DNA of 64,000 bases from Euzebya pacifica (lineage in GTDB: Bacteria > Actinomycetota > Nitriliruptoria > Euzebyales > Euzebyaceae): assembly GCF_003344865.1 (NCBI RefSeq), contig NZ_CP031165.1, forward strand, positions 186,001 through 250,000. Direction: 5' to 3'. Positions within the stretch are counted from its first letter, which is position 1, and the number at the start of each line of letters is the position of its first letter. The translations under genes and the position numbers were made by a program. Positions 44,828 through 53,081 of this stretch are shown one piece after another. The notes below the pieces were generated by a model that worked only from the letters and a program-made list of their open reading frames with translations, did not search any database and had not been told where the DNA came from.

Positions 44828-45322
44828 TCAGCCGCAGTCGGCCGGGGACTCGCGTTCGGCCTCGGGCACCCGGGGGAGGGGTTCGGGCTCGGGGGCCTCG
44901 TCGGCGGTGGAGAACCCGATCCGCCGATGGCTTGCGTCGCAGTACGGCTTGTTCTCGCTGGCCCCGCAGCGACAGAGCGTCACCCGGCTGGATCGGCGCA
45001 CGACCGTGCCGTCGGGCTGGACGATCTCGACCTGCCCACGGATCATCAACGGGCCGTTGGGGACGAGCAACACGTTGGGCTGCTCCGGCAGCGCCTCGGC
45101 CGGATCCACGTTGCCGATCCGGCGAACGGTCAGGGCCCCCGTCGGGCACTTCGCGACCGCGCCGATGACCTCCTCGGCCGATCCAGCATCCGGCACGATC
45201 CATGGTCGTCGGTGGACGTCGAACACCTCCGGCGCGGCCTTCAGGCAGCGGGCCGTGTGGATGCAGAGCGAGGCGTCCCAACCCACCTCGATCTCGTCGG
45301 TGGCGTAGGTCCGTCGCGTCAT
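44828..45322 (-). CDS. Mono-cluster ferredoxin fused to CDGSH iron-sulfur domain
   Basis: The 164-residue protein combines a divergent 4Fe-4S ferredoxin (Fer4_19-like: DASLCIHTARCLKAAPEVFD, AVAKCPTGAL) with a C-terminal CDGSH site (LCRCGASENKPYCDASHRRI), giving a 2Fe-2S cluster with three Cys and one His. This combination is known as a small iron-sulfur electron carrier or sensor. The C-terminal tail is Pro/Glu-rich. The start lacks a clear ribosome-binding site. Confidence 0.83.
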   Translation of the reverse strand: MTRRTYATDEIEVGWDASLCIHTARCLKAAPEVFDVHRRPWIVPDAGSAEEVIGAVAKCPTGALTVRRIGNVDPAEALPEQPNVLLVPNGPLMIRGQVEIVQPDGTVVRRSSRVTLCRCGASENKPYCDASHRRIGFSTADEAPEPEPLPRVPEAERESPADCG

Positions 45323-45368
45323 GGCTCGACGATACGCCCGCCTGCGGGTCCGATGTCGTCCGCAGGGA

Positions 45369-45389
45369 GCGCTCGTCGTCCACGAGCGC
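45369..45389. other. Hairpin upstream of ferredoxin-CDGSH gene
   Basis: GCGCTCGT / ACGAGCGC is a perfect 8-bp stem with a 5-nt loop, 46 bases before the start codon of the minus-strand ferredoxin-CDGSH gene and 60 bases from the IS30 end. It may be an operator, or a remnant terminator of a gene displaced by the insertion. Confidence 0.4.
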
Positions 45390-45448
45390 AACGGCGCCGG
45401 ATGCGCTGACCAGGTGGCGGACCGGGTGGCCGACCCCCTCTCTTGATG

Positions 45449-46627
45449 TCAACCGGTGGGTGCAACAAGTTGGGCGAGTTGGGCGGCTGGTGTCTTCCAG
45501 CCGAGGGTTTGTCGGGGGCGGGTGTTGAGGCTCTCGGCGAAGTCGTTGAGGTTCGCTTGGGTGTGGACTGACAGGTCGGTGCCCTTGGGCATGTACTGGC
45601 GCAGCAACCCGTTGGTGTTCTCGTTGGAACCGCGTTGCCAGGGCGAGTGGGGGTCGCAGAAGTAGACGGGCACGTCGGTGTCGATGGTGAACTGGACGTG
45701 CTCGGCCATCTCGATGCCCTGGTCCCAGGTGATGGACCGCCGCAGGTGCTCGGGCAGCCCGGTGATCGCGGTGGTCATGGCATCGCGCACCGTCGCGGCG
45801 GTCCGGTCGCCATCGAGGTGCATCAGCATCACGTAACGGGTGGAGCGCTCCACCAGGGTGCCCACCGCGGACTTGCCGTCCTTGCCGATGATCAGGTCGC
45901 CCTCCCAGTGACCGGGCACGGCACGGTCCTCCACCTCCGCGGGCCGCTCGCTGATCATCACCATGTCGTGCATGCGTGGCCGGGGAGATCGACCGGAGGG
46001 GACCCGCTTGGCCCGACCGGTCCGCAGGCACGACGTCAGCTCGCGTCGCAGCTCGCCCCGCCCCTGGACGTACAGCGACTTGTAGATCGTCTCGTGTGAC
46101 ACCGTCATCGACTCATCGTCGCCGAACCGCTCCTTGAGATCTGCAGCGATCTGCTGGGGCGACCACAGTCTGCGCAGGCCGTGCTCGACGAGGCCGGCCA
46201 GCTCCGCGCAGCTGGCGAGCTTGGTCGGCTTGGCCCGCCGTGCCTGCTCGTGGGCACGCTTGTGGGCAAGCATCGGCCGGTAGGCCTCACGGCCACCGTT
46301 GCGGTCCACCTCGCGCCACACCGAGGACTTGTGCCGGCCGACCCGATCGGCGATGGCCTGATAGGTCTCGCCCCGACCGATCCCCAACCGGATCTCCACC
46401 CGATCATCAAGCGACAACCGGTGCGGTGAGGGATCAGTCGCAAGCTCTGCCCGCAACACCCCACCAAACGGCTTGAGCACGTTGAGGAAGCTGCCCACGG
46501 AGATGTCGACCTCCTCAAGGATCTGCCGGCGGCCCTGACCGGCTCGTGCCCGACGGATCACCTCCGCCCGCACCTCATCAGGCAACCGCAACCACCGCTT
46601 CTCACCCTTGGCCCTCGACCTCACCAT
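45449..46627 (-). CDS. IS30 family transposase
   Basis: The 392-residue protein has the IS30 layout: N-terminal helix-turn-helix domains (ETYQAIADRVGRHKSSVWRE), then SPQQIAADLKERFGDDE and SHETIYKSLYVQGRG, and the DDE catalytic core with Asp in GHWEGDLIIG, Asp in SITWDQGIEMAEH and Glu in SPWQRGSNENTNGLLRQYMP. Length and motifs are complete, so it should be active. Base composition is close to that of its neighbours, so it may have been resident for some time. Confidence 0.92.
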   Translation of the reverse strand: MVRSRAKGEKRWLRLPDEVRAEVIRRARAGQGRRQILEEVDISVGSFLNVLKPFGGVLRAELATDPSPHRLSLDDRVEIRLGIGRGETYQAIADRVGRHKSSVWREVDRNGGREAYRPMLAHKRAHEQARRAKPTKLASCAELAGLVEHGLRRLWSPQQIAADLKERFGDDESMTVSHETIYKSLYVQGRGELRRELTSCLRTGRAKRVPSGRSPRPRMHDMVMISERPAEVEDRAVPGHWEGDLIIGKDGKSAVGTLVERSTRYVMLMHLDGDRTAATVRDAMTTAITGLPEHLRRSITWDQGIEMAEHVQFTIDTDVPVYFCDPHSPWQRGSNENTNGLLRQYMPKGTDLSVHTQANLNDFAESLNTRPRQTLGWKTPAAQLAQLVAPTG

Positions 46628-46674
46628 GACCTACCGCCTCCACCTCGAAGTGTCGTGTTGCAACGAAGTCTTGA
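45449..46674 (-). mobile_element. IS30 family insertion sequence
   Basis: The element is about 1.23 kb. The outer ends 45449-45468 and 46655-46674 form an imperfect 20-bp inverted repeat (13 of 20 matching, sharing TGTTGCA and the outermost TTGA). The left repeat overlaps the transposase stop codon. I could not identify a convincing target duplication. The right end lies 12 bases from palindromic repeat copy B. Exact boundaries are tentative. Confidence 0.75.
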
Positions 46675-46686
46675 GGCTGCCTCTGG

Positions 46687-46727
46687 TGTGTCGGCCAACC
46701 GCGACATGTGGCCGGTTCGCCGACACA
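46687..46727. repeat. 39-bp palindromic repeat, copy B
   Basis: A 9-bp perfect stem, TGTGTCGGC / GCCGACACA, surrounds the 39-base core 46688-46726. Inner AACCG / CGGTT extends the stem after one mismatch. It sits 12 bases from the IS30 end. Confidence 0.75.
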
Positions 46728-46760
46728 GTGGGGGCAAGGTGGTGGTCGGGCCGGTCTGGT

Positions 46761-46799
46761 GTGTCGCCCAACGGCGACGGGTGGCCGGTTCGACGACAC
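46761..46799. repeat. 39-bp palindromic repeat, copy C
   Basis: The core is again exactly 39 bases, GTGTCG...CGACAC. Its middle CGACGGG matches copies D and E, while its flanks CCAAC and GTGGCCGGTTCG match copies A and B, so it links the two subtypes. It lies 73 bases from copy B, in the same orientation. Confidence 0.75.
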
Positions 46800-46891
46800 G
46801 GTGGGGCGGCTGTCGCTGACGATTGCATTGCGGCGACCGGCCGCCGGATGGGTGCGGGCTAGGCTCGTCCACGAGAGGGATCGGAGCGGCG

Positions 46892-48535
46892 ATGAACTGC
46901 GACGGGTGCCAGCGGCCGATGGCCGAGGGGGCCTCCACGTGCGCCTCGTGCGGCCACGAACACCGGACGCCCTCCCGAGCACGCGAGACGATCGTGTTCC
47001 GTCCCGACCAGCTCGGGCTTCCCGGCCAGCTGCCGCCCGGACTGCCGGAGGCAAGGCCTGCGCCGCAGACTCCTGTCCCCGGCGACACGACACGCTGGGC
47101 GTGGGGGCTGCTGGCGGTCGGACTGATCGCTGCCCTCGGGGTCGGCGGGGCGCTGTTCCTCCTGCGCGCCGACTCCAACCCGGACGTGGTGGCCGGCGCG
47201 GTACCTGCCACATCGACGATCCCCGCAGCCGCGCCCGCCACCCCCGTTGCGCCGACCGCAACGCCCGGCCCCGACGCGACCGCCACACCCGCCGCCGCGA
47301 CGGCAGCCACGCCGGCGGAACCACCGACCCCCGGGGCCACGCCGTCGCCACCAGCGGGGGTACCGGCCGCCAGCGGCGTTCCGACGTCCGACCAACCACC
47401 GTTCGTGCCGGAGGAGGAGGGGTACCTGCTGTCCGACAGCGGTGGCCAGGAACGCCTTCCCGCCCCCGTCGCCAGCGCACCGTCACCGGCGTGGACGACC
47501 GCACTCCCCGGCGACGTCGTCGGCGTCACGGGTGACGAGGACCTGGTGGTGGTCGCGGTCGACACCGATACCGGTGGCCGGCTGGACGCCGTCGAGCTCG
47601 ACACGGGCGAGTCCAGGTGGTCGGCCCCGTTCGCGGGCGGCCTGTCCGCCCCGGTCGTGACGGGCGAGACGGTTGTCGTCGTGCAGCGGACGGAGGGTGC
47701 GGACGCGCGGGTCGTGGGGCTGGACCGCCAGGCCGGCAAGGAGGTCTGGTCGACCACGACGCCCGACAACGGCGGCCTGTTCGCCGTCCTGCTGGACGAC
47801 GGCGGGGTCCTGCTGGGCGACGTCGACAGGGTCGACCGCCTCGACCCGCTCACCGGCGAGCTGAGCGCCCTCCTCAGCGGCGAGCTCGTGCGCAGGGGGT
47901 CCGATGCGGTGGCCGCGTACACCGACGGGACGGTCCGGGTGGCCGAGCTGGCCGACGGCACGCCGCGCGACGAGCGGTTCGTCGGACCCATCGGTGAGGA
48001 CGGCGACTTCGTCTTCACCGACGAGCGGGTCGTGGTCTTCGACGGCGAGACCATCTGGTCCATCAACACCGTCGGGCAGCGCGAATGGGACTTCACCCCC
48101 ACCGAAGACGCAGCGCAGGTCCGGCACATGGTCCTGATCCCCGGAGGCACGCTGCTGGCCAGCTTCGCGGGCGGCGACGGCACCGTGGCCCTGGACGTCG
48201 AGACCGGCGCGGTGCGCTGGCGCAGCCCCGTTCCCGTCGACCTGACCGGAGCCTTCGACGGCGTGCTGCGTGGCGTCGGGGCGCCCTCGCCGGTCCAGCT
48301 GCTCGACCTGCTCGACGGCAGCGGCGTCGGCTCGTTCCTCGACCTCGGCGCGTCGGGCACCCCGTTCGCCAACGGGCTGTACTACGCCGTCACCGACGAG
48401 GGACTCACCGCGTACGGGATGGCCGACGGTCAGCCCGTCTGGGCGGTCGCGGCCGACGGCCTGCTCGACCGCCACGCCATCCCCGGCGGGATCGTCCTCA
48501 CCAACGCCGACGGCACCCTCACGCTGTTGCGCTGA
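46892..48535 (+). CDS. Zinc-ribbon, membrane-anchored PQQ-type beta-propeller protein
   Basis: The 547-residue protein starts with a zinc ribbon (MNCDGCQRPMAEGASTCASC), has one membrane helix (GLLAVGLIAALGVGGALFLL, about 75-95), a Pro/Ala/Thr linker (~100-180) and an external C-terminal part with repeated PQQ-like blades (VAVDTDTGGRLDAVELDTGE; VGLDRQAGKEVWSTTTPD; VALDVETGAVRWRSPVPV). The blades lack residues for PQQ catalysis, so a scaffold or sensor role is likelier. GGAG before ATG 46892 supports the start. The 264-base upstream gap holds the IS30 end and repeats B and C. Confidence 0.78.
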   Translation: MNCDGCQRPMAEGASTCASCGHEHRTPSRARETIVFRPDQLGLPGQLPPGLPEARPAPQTPVPGDTTRWAWGLLAVGLIAALGVGGALFLLRADSNPDVVAGAVPATSTIPAAAPATPVAPTATPGPDATATPAAATAATPAEPPTPGATPSPPAGVPAASGVPTSDQPPFVPEEEGYLLSDSGGQERLPAPVASAPSPAWTTALPGDVVGVTGDEDLVVVAVDTDTGGRLDAVELDTGESRWSAPFAGGLSAPVVTGETVVVVQRTEGADARVVGLDRQAGKEVWSTTTPDNGGLFAVLLDDGGVLLGDVDRVDRLDPLTGELSALLSGELVRRGSDAVAAYTDGTVRVAELADGTPRDERFVGPIGEDGDFVFTDERVVVFDGETIWSINTVGQREWDFTPTEDAAQVRHMVLIPGGTLLASFAGGDGTVALDVETGAVRWRSPVPVDLTGAFDGVLRGVGAPSPVQLLDLLDGSGVGSFLDLGASGTPFANGLYYAVTDEGLTAYGMADGQPVWAVAADGLLDRHAIPGGIVLTNADGTLTLLR

Positions 48536-48559
48536 GCGAGCGGACGCCCGATTCGTGCG

Positions 48560-49024
48560 TCAGGAGGCCAGGCGGTCGGTGGTCTGCATCCACGCGTCGG
48601 TGCCCGTGATCGGTCGCACGGCGGTGTCGGAGGCGAGGAACGTCGTGCGGAGCTGGACGGAACGGGTCGCAGCCTCCTCCGCCAGCATCCGCGCCCACGA
48701 GCGGTCCGACCGGGTGACGATCGTCGCGCCGGGACGGGTCAGGAGGATGCCGGCCGACCAGCCGGACCGGTCGTCCTCCAGCGTCCAGGCGAGGGTGTCC
48801 AGCATCGTGGCGGCAAGGGGCCGGTTCGGGACCACGGGGACGTCCTCGATCACGGGGAGGGTCGGCAGCACCCGGTCCCGGCTGTCCAGGATCGTGATCC
48901 ACAGCCGTCGGCTGCCGAACCCGAGCTCGCCCATCAGGCGCTGCCAGTGCCGCTGGAGGTCATCGGTCGAGCGGATCGGCGGTGTGTCGTGCGCGGACAG
49001 GAGTGGTGGTGGTGAGATCGTCAT
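48560..49024 (-). CDS. Hypothetical actinobacterial protein
   Basis: The 154-residue soluble protein is compact, with STDDLQRHWQRLMGELGFGS, a strand LWITILDSRDRVLP, and the segments WSAGILLTRPGATIVTRSDR and SWARMLAEEAATR. I have no family name, but the Arg-Pro-Gly...Asp-Arg-x-Trp pattern suggests a conserved small-protein family. Start ATG 49024 is chosen over 49051. Function unknown. Confidence 0.65.
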   Translation of the reverse strand: MTISPPPLLSAHDTPPIRSTDDLQRHWQRLMGELGFGSRRLWITILDSRDRVLPTLPVIEDVPVVPNRPLAATMLDTLAWTLEDDRSGWSAGILLTRPGATIVTRSDRSWARMLAEEAATRSVQLRTTFLASDTAVRPITGTDAWMQTTDRLAS

Positions 49025-49095
49025 GGGACACATCATCCCACGACAAAACACGTCAGATCAGGTTGTCCACAGGGGGAAGAGTCGAACGCGGCGGG

Positions 49096-49440
49096 TCAGG
49101 ATCCCAGCAGCTCGGTGATCCGCTCGGGTGGGCGACCGACGACCGCCCGGCCGTCGTCGCTGATCACGACCGGCCGTTCGATGATGCGGGGGTTGGCGGC
49201 CATCAGCGCGATGACGGCGTCGTCGTCCAGGCCATCCATCTGCAGGCCGAGCGTCTTCGCATCGGCCGTCCGGACCAGCTCCCGCGGGGCAAGGCCGAGC
49301 ATCCCGACGACCTCGGCGAGCCGCTCGGCGCTCGGCACGTCCTCCAGGTAGCGGCGTTCGGTGAACGTGACGCCGGCGTCCTCCAGCAGGCCCTTGGCCT
49401 GCCGGCTCTTGCTGCACCTCGGGTTGTGCCAGATCTCCAT
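49096..49440 (-). CDS. ArsC-family thioredoxin-fold protein
   Basis: The 114-residue protein is a glutaredoxin-coupled arsenate reductase type: catalytic Cys in HNPRCSKSRQA, then VTFTERRYLEDVPS and RPVVISDDGRAVVGRPPE with the conserved Arg. It could reduce arsenate or act like the related YfgD/Spx-type proteins. No ars operon is next to it, so arsenate as substrate is uncertain. ATG 49440 is the only start leaving the family N-terminus intact. Confidence 0.85.
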   Translation of the reverse strand: MEIWHNPRCSKSRQAKGLLEDAGVTFTERRYLEDVPSAERLAEVVGMLGLAPRELVRTADAKTLGLQMDGLDDDAVIALMAANPRIIERPVVISDDGRAVVGRPPERITELLGS

Positions 49441-49503
49441 GCCCGTAGTGCACCACCCGACAACGGTGTACCGCGAACCGACCCGGCCATAGGATCCGCG
49501 ACG

Positions 49504-50538
49504 ATGCCGATGATCCCGCCCACCGCCGGCGCGCCCTGGTCCACCGAGCTGGCCGGCCGCCTGGACACCCACCTGGTCGACAGCGCAGCCCTCCGGGGCA
49601 ACGCCCTCGGCGACCCGCACGTCAGGCCGCTGCTCGTGTACGTGCCGCCCGGCGCCGACGGGCCACTACCGGTCGTCTACCAGCTGCAGGGGTTCACCGG
49701 GCAGGTCGACATGTGGGCCAACCGTGCCCCGTTCCGACCGACCTACCTCGAACGGCTCGACGCGTTGTTCGCCGACCCCGATGTGCCCCGCGCGCTGGTC
49801 GTGCACGTCGACGCGTGGACCTCCGTCGGGGGCAGCCAGTTCCTCGACTCACCGGGAACGGGGCGCTACTCCACCTACCTGGCAGAGGACATCGTCGGGT
49901 TCGTCGACGCCCACTACGACACCCTCGCCGACCGCGACCACCGGGCGCTGACCGGCAAGTCCTCCGGCGGGTACGGCGCGATGGTCAACTGCATGCTGCA
50001 CCCCGACGTGTTCGGCGCGTTCGCCACCCACGCGGGCGACGCCGGGTTCGAGCTGGCCTACCTGCACGACGAGGCCGCGGGCGCCCGGGCACTCCGTGAC
50101 AGCTACGACGGGTCGTGGCAGGCGTTCCTCGAGGACTTCCGCAGCCGGCCGGCCCTGTCGAAGGCCTCCGATGCCTCCCTCCTGGAGTCCTACGCGATGG
50201 CGTGCTGCTACAGCGCCGACCCCGACGGCACCGTCAACCACCCGGTCGATCCGTCCACGGGCCTCCTCGACGAGGACGTGTGGGCACGCTGGCAGGCGTG
50301 GGACCCGGTCAGGATGGCACCCGGCCACGCCGACGCGCTGCGATCCATGCGCGCGATCTGGATCGACGCCGGTCGACGCGACGAATGGTTCCTCGACCTC
50401 GGCGCCCAGGCGTTCGCGACGGCCTGCGAAACCGCGGGGGCGACGGTCAGCCACTTCGAGCTGTTCGATGCCTCCCACATGGGCATCGAGTACCGCTACC
50501 CCCTGTCGATCCGTCACCTCGCCGAGGCGATGGCGTAG
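49504..50538 (+). CDS. Alpha/beta-hydrolase esterase (esterase D/antigen 85-like)
   Basis: The 344-residue protein has the putative-esterase fold: PLPVVYQLQGFTGQVDMW (oxyanion region), DIVGFVDAHYDTLADRDHRA and the nucleophile elbow TGKSSGGYGAMV with Ser. A late Asp (WIDAGRRDEWF) and His (FDASHMGIEYRYP) complete the triad. No signal peptide is seen, so it is probably cytosolic. Start ATG 49504 or 49510. The substrate is unknown; related proteins act on S-formylglutathione, acyl esters or ferulate esters. Confidence 0.83.
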   Translation: MPMIPPTAGAPWSTELAGRLDTHLVDSAALRGNALGDPHVRPLLVYVPPGADGPLPVVYQLQGFTGQVDMWANRAPFRPTYLERLDALFADPDVPRALVVHVDAWTSVGGSQFLDSPGTGRYSTYLAEDIVGFVDAHYDTLADRDHRALTGKSSGGYGAMVNCMLHPDVFGAFATHAGDAGFELAYLHDEAAGARALRDSYDGSWQAFLEDFRSRPALSKASDASLLESYAMACCYSADPDGTVNHPVDPSTGLLDEDVWARWQAWDPVRMAPGHADALRSMRAIWIDAGRRDEWFLDLGAQAFATACETAGATVSHFELFDASHMGIEYRYPLSIRHLAEAMA

Positions 50539-50604
50539 TCCTCGATGTTCTTGCCCGTTCCTCGTCGACGGGCAGGAGTGCGGTCGCCTTCCAGTGGCGG
50601 GACG

Positions 50605-50928
50605 TCAGGCGTCGTGGCCGACCATCCGGGCCTGCAGGTCGGTCTGCTGCCGCAGCTCCCGGGCGACCGCAGCCCCCAGCCGCAGCGCCACGCTCGTGGC
50701 CCACAGGCCGAACGCCGAGGCGGCCCCCCCGACCAGCGGCGCCGCGAGGACGCCGCCGTTTCCCTGCGATACGGAACCCAGCAGGGTGAGGAAGGACGCG
50801 AGGGCGGCGACACCCACGGCGAGGGCAAGCCAGGACAGGACGGTCGCGGCCCGATCCGCCAGCGTCGCCGCGCGCAACGTCGGATGTGGCGGCGTCCTGC
50901 GCAGGGTTGGATGGTCTGGAGACTTCAC
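50605..50928 (-). CDS. Small two-helix membrane protein
   Basis: The 107-residue protein has two predicted membrane helices, VLSWLALAVGVAALASFLTLL and AAPLVGGAASAFGLWATSVA, followed by a short cytosolic tail. No family is recognised. GTG 50928 has GGGGGG five bases upstream; a longer GTG frame from 50982 exists. It is convergent with the esterase and divergent from the methyltransferase. Confidence 0.55.
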   Translation of the reverse strand: MKSPDHPTLRRTPPHPTLRAATLADRAATVLSWLALAVGVAALASFLTLLGSVSQGNGGVLAAPLVGGAASAFGLWATSVALRLGAAVARELRQQTDLQARMVGHDA

Positions 50929-51007
50929 GGCTGCCCCCCGGGTGGCGTGACGGACGATCGTGGCGAGGATAACGACACTCACGGATCTGTCAGCGGCGCC
51001 CCGGTGA

Positions 51008-51727
51008 ATGACGTTCGCCTCATTTGGGTACCCCCGGCATGTGCCTCATCGTCCCGACTCTCGCTTCAGGACCGGCCCCCAGGTCGCTGGCCTGTACGAC
51101 CGGCTCGCACCGCTGTACGACCGGCTGGCCGCTCCGTACGACTGGATCGGCGGGCGGCGGCTGCAGCGCGACCTGATCGACGCGCTCGACCTGCGTGCAG
51201 GCGACACCGTGGTGGACCTCGGGACGGGCAGCGGCTGGAACCTCGTCTCGCTCGCCCGCGCCGTGGGACCGACTGGGCGCGTCGTGGGGTACGACATCTC
51301 CGCGGGCATGCTCGAGCGAGCCCACGAGCGGGTACGGGAGGAGGGGCTGGCCAACGTCGAGCTGCGCCGGTCGGACTCCCGCGAGGTGGACGTGCCGTCG
51401 GACACCGCAGCCGTCATCTCTGCCTTCTCCATGGAGATGGTCCCCGACCACGACGACGTCATCGCCCGGCTCGTCGACCAGCTCCACCCGGGGACCCGCA
51501 TCGGCCTCGTGGGGCTGCGCGAACCCTCCGGCTGGCCGGAGTGGTTGATCCGCCTCGTCACCTCGATCAACGCCCCGTTCGGCGTGGGACCGGAGTACCG
51601 CGAGGTCCAGCCCTGGACCTCCATCCAGGGACACCTCGTCGGGGTCGACTACCGCGAGGCCATGGCCGGCACCGTCTACTCCGCGATCGGACGCGTGCCC
51701 GGACCGACCACACCCGACAGGCCGTGA
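51008..51727 (+). CDS. Class I SAM-dependent methyltransferase
   Basis: The 239-residue protein starts with a repeated YDRLAPLYDRLAAPYDW segment and has motif I VVDLGTGSGWNLVSLARAVG, acidic loop VVGYDISAGML and ISAFSMEMVPDHDDV. It resembles the UbiE/Methyltransf_11 group acting on small molecules, quinones or lipids. The end of its Rossmann part is followed by a short C-terminal addition (YREVQPWTSIQGHLVGVDY). The start could also be GTG 51041. Confidence 0.8.
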   Translation: MTFASFGYPRHVPHRPDSRFRTGPQVAGLYDRLAPLYDRLAAPYDWIGGRRLQRDLIDALDLRAGDTVVDLGTGSGWNLVSLARAVGPTGRVVGYDISAGMLERAHERVREEGLANVELRRSDSREVDVPSDTAAVISAFSMEMVPDHDDVIARLVDQLHPGTRIGLVGLREPSGWPEWLIRLVTSINAPFGVGPEYREVQPWTSIQGHLVGVDYREAMAGTVYSAIGRVPGPTTPDRP

Positions 51728-51924
51728 CAACGGCGGACAACGGATCACGCCAGCCCGAAGAAGGCCTCCATTCAGTCGGGGCACGGGCAAGCGGGGCAGG
51801 TCGGTCACCGCAAGCCTCCGTCTCGAGGGCTGTGCCCGCTCCCCATCAGCGTTGCGCCCAGTCGACCTCGGCCGGGAGTACGCTCGCATCCGCCGTCCTA
51901 CCCCGGCGAGGAACGAGGCCCACC

Positions 51925-52047
51925 GTGGCCGCCAAGGACAAGGGCAGCAGAAGCACCAAGACCGCCGCCGCGAAGTCGCCGAAGGAGAAGAAGCAGGCGA
52001 AGCGGGACAAGAAGGCCGAGAAGGTCCGCCCAGGGAAAACCGTCTGA
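51925..52047 (+). CDS. Lysine-rich 40-residue protein
   Basis: The frame starts at GTG with GAGGaacGAGGC upstream and encodes KDKGSRSTKTAAAKSPKEKK followed by a second basic stretch ending KAEKVRPGKTV. Thirteen of 40 residues are Lys, mostly in one helix, suggesting nucleic-acid or membrane contact. Similar small Lys-rich proteins exist in other actinobacteria. The 197 bases upstream hold no other recognisable gene. Function unknown. Confidence 0.6.
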   Translation: MAAKDKGSRSTKTAAAKSPKEKKQAKRDKKAEKVRPGKTV

Positions 52048-52113
52048 CACACGGGGATCACTCGCGACGTCGTCCGGTGCGTCATTCCCCAGCGGGTGGG
52101 GTACCAAGCTTGC

Positions 52114-52932
52114 ATGGCCCTGGATCCCCCGAGCGGGCAGCTCGGCGACACCAGCGTGATCATCGACCTGGCGTCGCCAACGGATCTGCCCAGCATCGAC
52201 CCGTTGATGAACGTCGACGAGGCAACCCATCTGGTCGTGGATTTCCTCACCGACCACGTCGGGCCGTACGGCTGGACGGTCTCTCGATCCGCTGACGACG
52301 GACGCGTCCACCTCCGGGCACGCGACGACGCCGTTGCGACGGACGCCGAGTCCCGAGCCACGGTCCTGCGCCCGCACGGCCCGCTGCTGGACCTCCTCGG
52401 CAGCATGCTGTCGACCGTCCTCTCCTGCGACTTGGCGAGGCTCGAGGAGGCACGCCTGCGAGGACGTGCCGAGATGGCCGCCGACACCGACGTGCTGACC
52501 GGACTGCTCAACCGACGGGGATGGGCACGGGCACTGGAGGCAGAGGAGGGACGCTACCGACGGCTCGGCGATCCGGCCGTGGTGATCCTCGTCGACCTCG
52601 ACCACCTCAAGGAGGTCAACGACGGGCTCGGCCACGTCGCCGGCGACGTCGTCATCCAGAGCGCAGCACAGATCATCGAGGACTGCACCCGGCCCTACGA
52701 CTACGTGGCCCGCCTGGGTGGCGACGAGTTCGCCGTCCTCGCCGTCGACGTCACCGAGTCGCAGGCACAGGACATGGTCGACCGGATGCGGGTGGCCCTC
52801 GCCCAGGTCGACGTTGCCGCGTCGGTCGGCCATGCCCCCTACACCCCCGAGGGCGGGTTCACCGCGGCGGTCACTGCCGCTGACCGGTCGATGTACGCGG
52901 AGAAGCGGCGCCGCAGGGCCACCCACGGCTGA
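52114..52932 (+). CDS. Diguanylate cyclase (GGDEF), GAF domain reduced
   Basis: The 272-residue protein has a GGDEF domain with intact active site (ARLGGDEFAVLAVD), the Mg2+-binding region ILVDLDHLKEVND and an RxxD inhibitory site (RPYDYVARLGGDEF). It should make cyclic di-GMP with product inhibition. The N-terminal ~100 residues align with the start (DEATHLVVDFLTDHVGPYGW) and end of the GAF domain in the next gene but miss its middle, so sensing is probably lost or altered. Start ATG 52114; no strong ribosome-binding site. Confidence 0.87.
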   Translation: MALDPPSGQLGDTSVIIDLASPTDLPSIDPLMNVDEATHLVVDFLTDHVGPYGWTVSRSADDGRVHLRARDDAVATDAESRATVLRPHGPLLDLLGSMLSTVLSCDLARLEEARLRGRAEMAADTDVLTGLLNRRGWARALEAEEGRYRRLGDPAVVILVDLDHLKEVNDGLGHVAGDVVIQSAAQIIEDCTRPYDYVARLGGDEFAVLAVDVTESQAQDMVDRMRVALAQVDVAASVGHAPYTPEGGFTAAVTAADRSMYAEKRRRRATHG

Positions 52933-53081
52933 GGCGCCCGCCCGACGGGGCGTCGCCGCCTACCATCGTCAGGCGGTGGCCGCCGGCCCCGTGCGCCGCC
53001 TCCGGCTCGCTCAGGTCGGCGTCTAGATCGCCGATCAAGGCCTGTGGGGGGTCCGTACCCATCGTCAGGAGCGTTCCACCC

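Noticed and set aside
45449-46674. Genomic island boundary at the IS30 element
   Set aside because: Neighbouring genes have the same composition and no tRNA, integrase or attachment repeat is present.
41104-46799. CRISPR array formed by the 39-bp repeats
   Set aside because: Copies are irregularly spaced over 5.7 kb, show covariation and have no spacers or cas genes.
46621-48372. 583-residue minus-strand frame opposite the PQQ-propeller gene
   Set aside because: Ser/Thr/Pro-rich translation without domains; a shadow of the plus-strand gene and of the repeats.
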